NCBI GenBank assembly: GCA_025201365.1
Contig: JAIXMF010000210.1
Span: forward strand, 1 to 23,985
DNA length: 23,985 bases
DNA from: Syncephalis plumigaleata
Taxonomy: Eukaryota > Zoopagomycota > Zoopagomycetes > Zoopagales > Piptocephalidaceae
Direction: 5' to 3'
Positions 19,905 to 23,985 of the stretch are shown piece by piece (position 1 is the first letter of the stretch; every line of letters begins with the position of its first letter). The notes below the pieces were generated by a model that searched no databases, had not been told where the DNA came from, and worked only from the letters and a program-made list of their open reading frames with translations. The position numbers were made by a program, and so were the translations under genes.

Positions 19905-21013
19905 ATGGCCACGTCATGGCCTTGGGAAGAGCATACGCTATGGATGGCTGATAGTTGTATGGAGATTGACGATCGACCACGTCTATCCACTGTTAATTCT
20001 ACGGCAACAGCTGGTGGTAGTGATCCTTGTTCGGCAACAACCAACGCAACTACTAGCAGTACTAGTGCTAACACTAGGAGTAGAAAACGAATGCGTGACA
20101 CTGCTACCTATGACAATGTCGTCGATTTTGATATGAGTATGGGCGAGAGCGATACGACTAGCGTGGACCCTAGTGCGGGATCTGTTGACGTTGTTATGGC
20201 ACGTCCCGCGCTAAAGCGTAGAAGACGCTTGCAACTGGACTGTCTATCGAACTCAGTGGAGGATGCCCTTTCAGAATCAGAGTAAGTTGAACTGTTCCAA
20301 TAATACATACGGCTAGTATCTCCTCTTTACGCGTATACTCATCCATATTGCTTAGGCCACAACTATCCTCGGCCCCGTCATCGGAACCTGCAACACCATC
20401 CGACTGGCCCGAGCCCTTACCATCACCTTCTACGATGACAATGCTAGAATCGATGCCACTCCAATCTTCTAACCATAATACTAATACCTATGTTAATGAT
20501 ATTAGTAATAGTAGTGGCAGCAGTAGCAATAGTTATCCGACAATGGCAGCCATCCTCTATCCTCACGAGGAGTCAATGCGTCACGAAGTGATCGTGTCCA
20601 ATTCAATGCACAACCCATCTCATGATGATCCACTGCTTCACGTATGGGAGTCGCAAACCCTAGCATCTGAGCTGGATGCGGCGGCTCAACTAGCCTGGCG
20701 TCAAGTCTACGCGTCATCAAATCGTATTCTACATGATGCTCATTGGACTCGTCGACATCGATTACAACCAAATGTGAATATCTCTGATGTATCGTCTAAT
20801 CATCATTTATCTGCTTTAACTGCTACTGCTGCTACTGCTGCTGATAGTAGTGGTCATTCCATACATACTAACACCACCGCGATCATTAACTCACCATTGT
20901 CATCTACATCCAGTACAGAGACGATACCTACACTGACTGTCGATTCTTCCCCTTATGCATCATTCAATGCCATGCTAGCTCAACTACATCGTGCACGTGA
21001 GCAACGACACTAG
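19905..21013 (+). CDS. Unrecognised Ser/Thr-rich protein with nuclear-type basic motifs
   Basis: I do not recognise this family. Two exons (19905-20281 and 20356-21013) join in frame across a 74-nt intron to 344 residues. The N-terminus MATSWPWEEHTLWMADSCME is tryptophan-rich and acidic. It is followed by a Ser/Thr/Ala-rich stretch, a basic cluster (RSRKRMRD), an acidic DFDMSMGESD segment, a second basic cluster (KRRRRLQ) and an acidic SVEDALSESE block. The second half is Pro/Ser-rich, then Asn/Ser repeats, with a more ordered segment around DAAAQLAWRQVYASSNRILHDAHW and a final PYASFNAMLAQLHRAREQRH. The basic clusters fit nuclear localisation and the rest looks mostly disordered. A start at 19722 is possible but less likely. 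It could be a regulatory protein; no function is assigned. Confidence 0.7.
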
Positions 21014-21264
21014 CTGTTTTCTTCTTCTTCTACTACTACTCTTCCATATTGTGATCCAAGCATATTCTTATTTGTTCTTACCGTTACTTTACTATCCTTA
21101 TCCTTATTCTTTTGCGTCAGTATATCTAAATAGGCTACCTTAGACTATACGCACCACTATTTGTTGAATTGTTTAAAGCATATGTTACAATAATCAATGA
21201 ATTGTAATAGATATCTCAGTATTGGAATGTAATGATACTTTATTCGTGTTGTCTGTGTCTCCAC
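21014..21264. other. Short convergent spacer between two 3' ends
   Basis: The 3' regions of the unrecognised gene (+) and CMC2 (-) meet here. It contains pyrimidine-rich and AT-rich sequence only; no gene is seen. Confidence 0.6.
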
Positions 21265-21574
21265 CTATTTCTCTTCGTCTAGTTCTTTCCATAATTCCTG
21301 TATACGCTTTCTACGCTTCCTTGCCTCTTCTGTATTGGATGCTTGATTCCGACCAAACTACATGAATAAACGTGTTGGCATGAGGAACATTTAACGCGGC
21401 TATACATTAAATGACTCCACTTACCTCTGCTGACAAGCATGCATTCAACGAGTCTTTCAGTCCACTACACTCGTTGGTTAGCTTTGACCATAGTCCCCGA
21501 GCATGGCACTCTTCCAACTGCCGAATGAGATCGGCACAGTCGGGATTCTTGTGTTCGTATACGTGTGGATGCAT
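21265..21574 (-). CDS. CMC2: Cmc2-type twin CX9C mitochondrial protein (COX assembly)
   Basis: Cmc2 is an intermembrane-space twin-CX9C protein imported by the Mia40 pathway and needed for cytochrome c oxidase biogenesis. Exons 21574-21425 and 21357-21265 give 80 residues. The start MHPHVYEHKNPDCADLI is the family signature. The two motifs are C13-x9-C23 and C36-x9-C46, forming the usual helix-turn-helix with two disulphides. The second exon gives FGRNQASNTEEARKRRKRIQ, a basic helix typical of the family C-terminus. The frame extends upstream of this Met without a stop, but that extension is pyrimidine-tract sequence, and family resemblance fixes the start at MHPH. It lies in tandem with UBC13, whose stop codon is about 290 bp upstream. 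Confidence 0.93.
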
Positions 21575-21862
21575 AGGAGGGAAGAGAAGTAAGTAAAATG
21601 AAGATGTGAAATTAAATGGATAACCCTCAAGCATTACATTTTATCCGCTGAGATGTATCCCTAAATGTTTCGATTGATTTATTCCAGAAGCCTTTCACTA
21701 TTTCTTCATTTATTATAATACACATGTAGAATAAAGCAATACAATCTAATGCTATTATCATAGAGTCATATTACATGGATTGTAGCTGCTTTTGATGCTT
21801 GTTTGTTAACATAATAGTTTAATTAATTAGCTAATTAGTTAGTCAGCTTGCTAATCGATCAT
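21575..21862. promoter_or_regulatory. CMC2 upstream region and UBC13 3'UTR
   Basis: This short spacer serves as 3' flank of UBC13 and promoter of CMC2 on the minus strand. Directly before the CMC2 ATG the sense strand is a pyrimidine run. It also has a TTAATTAG/CTAATTAG patch around 21817-21845. No other gene is seen. Confidence 0.5.
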
Positions 21863-22610
21863 TTAATCTTGCGCGTACTTTTGCGTCCATTCCTTTGCTA
21901 TAATAACGAGTTAGTTAGGCGATTTGTTCTTCTGATAAGCACTGTATTCGTTACCTGTATTGATGGCGGCTTGCTCGTCCTCCTTCCAGTTCTGAGCGAC
22001 ATCGTTGGCCAATGGATCATCAGGATTAGGCGCCGATAATAGAGCTTGAATGGACAATAGCACCGTTCGAATTTGAAGTGCTGGCGACCATTTATCTAAG
22101 AATCAGGCCAACCACACTTAGCGTAATTCGTTCATTAATTCAACATGGATAGCTACCTTTTAGAATATCTAGACAAATACGCCCTAGCTTGTCGATGTTC
22201 GGATGATAAATTCGCGTGAGGAAGCGTACTTTAGGCGCAGCCATAGGATATTCCTCGGGCAGGAATAGCTCCAATTTAAATCTGCCGCCTATTCATTATC
22301 CACTCCACTCATTAGCTATAACGTATTCTACATGGATACCGGTATTACTATTAGCTGATCAGCCCATAACGCCTACCTTCAAAAGGTGATTGCGTTGGAC
22401 CGGTAATGATTACATCAAAATAACGTAAATTATCGTCATGTGGCGAGGCACTGATGCCAGGAGCAGGATCGCTGTTCAAGCGTTCGATTTCCTATGCGGT
22501 GAACGATAATAAATAGAGTAACCAGCACGATAATGCTTGTTAGATGCTTCGTCATAATATTTGTGTGTTCTACTTTGTAGTACCTTTATGATGCGCTTGG
22601 GAATAGTCAT
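21863..22610 (-). CDS. UBC13: Ubiquitin-conjugating enzyme E2 Ubc13
   Basis: Ubc13 pairs with an Mms2/Uev1 partner to build K63-linked ubiquitin chains, notably in PCNA-dependent DNA damage tolerance. Exons on the minus strand: 22610-22584, 22491-22377, 22288-22157, 22095-21955, 21897-21863; the product has 149 residues, as expected. The UBC fold is complete: [38 protein letters not shown], the HPN motif (76-78), catalytic C86 in [10 protein letters not shown], then [33 protein letters not shown] and the final helix ending EWTQKYAQD. The PNPDDPL loop and short C-terminus separate Ubc13 from Ubc4/5. The first exon encodes only nine residues. Upstream on the sense strand is a long pyrimidine tract (GA repeats at 22733-22768 on the plus strand). 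Confidence 0.96.
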
Positions 22611-23783
22611 GATGCTATGACTATTTAGCTTAGACTACTAGAGGAATGGAGCAGACAGGTAGACACGTACACACCAAAGTGCGTATTGAATAATGAAATG
22701 GTACAAATAGGAGTTAAAAAAGTCAAAGCTAGAACAGAGAGAGAAAGAGAGAGAGAAAGAAAGAAACGGAGGCTTGACCTTGGAAAATTGGTGTGTAGCA
22801 ATGAACCTTTGAATGGGAGAGAATGGTATCATTAATGATAGGGAATGGAAAACAATAAGCAGCAATTATTTACTAGGGCAGTTCAAATTCGTATTTTAGC
22901 ATTATCACTTATTAACATTGGATGACTATGATTAGTATTCTACATGATACTGATATTTCTATCCTTCTATTCTACTCTATATGAACAAAATAGAATAAAG
23001 CATTAAGTAGTAATACTTTCATATGAATTATTAATAAAAGAGTAAAGCAAATTAGACTTGTTATCTTCTTTGATATCTACCGTAGATTAATGAAAGTGCG
23101 CAATCGTCTATTTCTAATACGATATGAACATAAAGAAGTAATGAATAAACAATTATGCGTATTATTTAATCATTCATCTGTTGACAGTAGTATGATGGTG
23201 TATGTATGCTTAATGATCATTTGAAAGTACTAATAAACACCATAGACAATAATAATCCATAATGTTATTATACTATGCCGAACATTATGTCCATTTCACT
23301 TCACTATCATCGATGTAATGATCAAAATATCACATATTTATTCAATAAATGAACCAGCCATTAGTGGATATTTATGTAATAGAACCATGGATTAATAGAC
23401 GTAAGTGACTTGTAGATATACTACACGATAGCTTCCAATAATGGAGCGTGCATGTAATTATTATTCTGACTTGATTGTCACATTCATACAAATGTCATTC
23501 ATTATCATGACATCTACATGACATGTTCATTTTTATGTCATCTATCATTGCTCATTCCATTGTCATTTGACGTGGTTGATACTGATTGCAATGCATTACG
23601 ACATGTCATTGAATGATCCCACAATCATATGGACATGAATATGTTTGATGGTATCTATAATGCTATACGACATTCATCCAGTTAATATGATCTATTATCA
23701 TTATTGATTACGCTGTACAAACCAGCATACTTACGGTCTAATAAATCCATTCATTCATTTACATACACATGCAGTTTACTCTA
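22611..23783. other. Right-hand gene-poor region with a repeated ATGTCAT/ATGACAT heptamer
   Basis: After the UBC13 promoter, with its GA/CT tract at 22733-22768, the sequence becomes AT-rich without a convincing gene. A short plus-strand frame from 23349 reaches a GTAAGT donor at 23401, but I found no believable next exon. Between 23492 and 23609 the heptamer ATGTCAT or its reverse complement occurs five times. Confidence 0.5.
23492..23609. promoter_or_regulatory. Cluster of five ATGTCAT/ATGACAT heptamers
   Basis: Copies at 23492-23498 (+), 23507-23513 (-), 23518-23524 (-), 23535-23541 (+) and 23603-23609 (+). Such density is not expected by chance in this length. It could be a transcription-factor site cluster or the trace of a degenerate repeat. 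Confidence 0.45.
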
Positions 23784-23985
23784 TCAACAGCTTCTCCAAT
23801 TGCTCATAGACTTACGTAGCACATACTGAATCCTACTAGTACACTTACTAGCAATGCTCAACATTATAGCATTGTTTTTTTGTCACTTTACCTATTTGTT
23901 GCTGAGCTATAGGCGACATTATACCATTGCAGCAAAGATACAATGGCATTAAATGATACGAAGCTTACATTGCCGTATTCACGAT
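23784..23985 (-). CDS. Possible 3' end of a minus-strand gene running off the window
   Basis: Three consecutive segments on the minus strand keep one open frame across two well-formed introns. They are 23985-23969 (partial), 23906-23892 (15 nt) and 23832-23784, with introns of 62 and 59 nt, the size typical here, GTAAGC and GTAAAG donors and TAG acceptors. The joined frame reads IVNTAISATNR then IQYVLRKSMSNWRSC and a stop. Only 26 residues are visible, so I cannot name it. It could also be a chance splice pattern in AT-rich sequence. Confidence 0.3.

Noticed and set aside
23349-23400. Possible plus-strand first exon with a GTAAGT donor
   Set aside because: No believable acceptor with an open continuing exon was found downstream; the nearest would give an intron of about 30 nt.

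Overview
The window comes from a eukaryotic nuclear genome, most likely a fungus and plausibly an early-diverging, intron-rich one. The evidence is dense short spliceosomal introns (mostly 49-105 nt, GTAAGT-type donors, TAG/CAG acceptors), AT-rich spacers with microsatellites, and fungal-style versions of LAS1, CMC2 and UBC13. The calmodulin is almost the same as animal calmodulin. I cannot name the species.

Layout, left to right: LAS1, the pre-rRNA ITS2 endonuclease (+, 13 coding exons); TAD2, the tRNA A34 deaminase subunit (-, 6 exons); GOT1, a Golgi membrane protein (+, 3 exons); a 1.4-kb spacer; a Rab5/Rab21/22-like GTPase (+, 6 exons, one of 21 nt); calmodulin (+, 3 exons, the first holding only the ATG); tRNA-Ala(AGC). 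Next comes a complete tyrosine-recombinase retrotransposon of the DIRS order, PAT-like in its repeats, on the minus strand (about 8960-13456). It has Gag, RT-RNaseH-methyltransferase-like and tyrosine recombinase frames and 129-bp identical direct repeats. Beyond it are a secreted, degenerate protein-kinase-like gene (-); MO25/HYM1 (-, 9 exons); a TTC9-like TPR protein (+, 6 exons); an unrecognised low-complexity nuclear-type protein (+); CMC2 (-); UBC13 (-, 5 exons); a gene-poor right end; and possibly the 3' end of one more minus-strand gene at the edge.

The host genes are unrelated housekeeping functions: ribosome and tRNA maturation, vesicle traffic, Ca2+ signalling, Mo25-type kinase scaffolding, mitochondrial copper/COX assembly and K63 ubiquitination. 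They form no pathway cluster. The accessory part is the retroelement and the neighbouring secreted kinase-like gene. The element is visibly more GC-rich than its surroundings, has no introns, and keeps all frames open, which suggests recent insertion. Its internal repeat junction reproduces the fusion of its two outer ends, which lets both boundaries be placed. The most unusual signals are a roughly 627-codon stop-free second frame lying over the RT gene, nested palindromes in the terminal repeats, the signal-peptide pseudokinase, and a hairpin-rich 458-nt first intron in calmodulin. All splice models here are read by eye from frame continuity and family resemblance; no alignment or transcript data were used.
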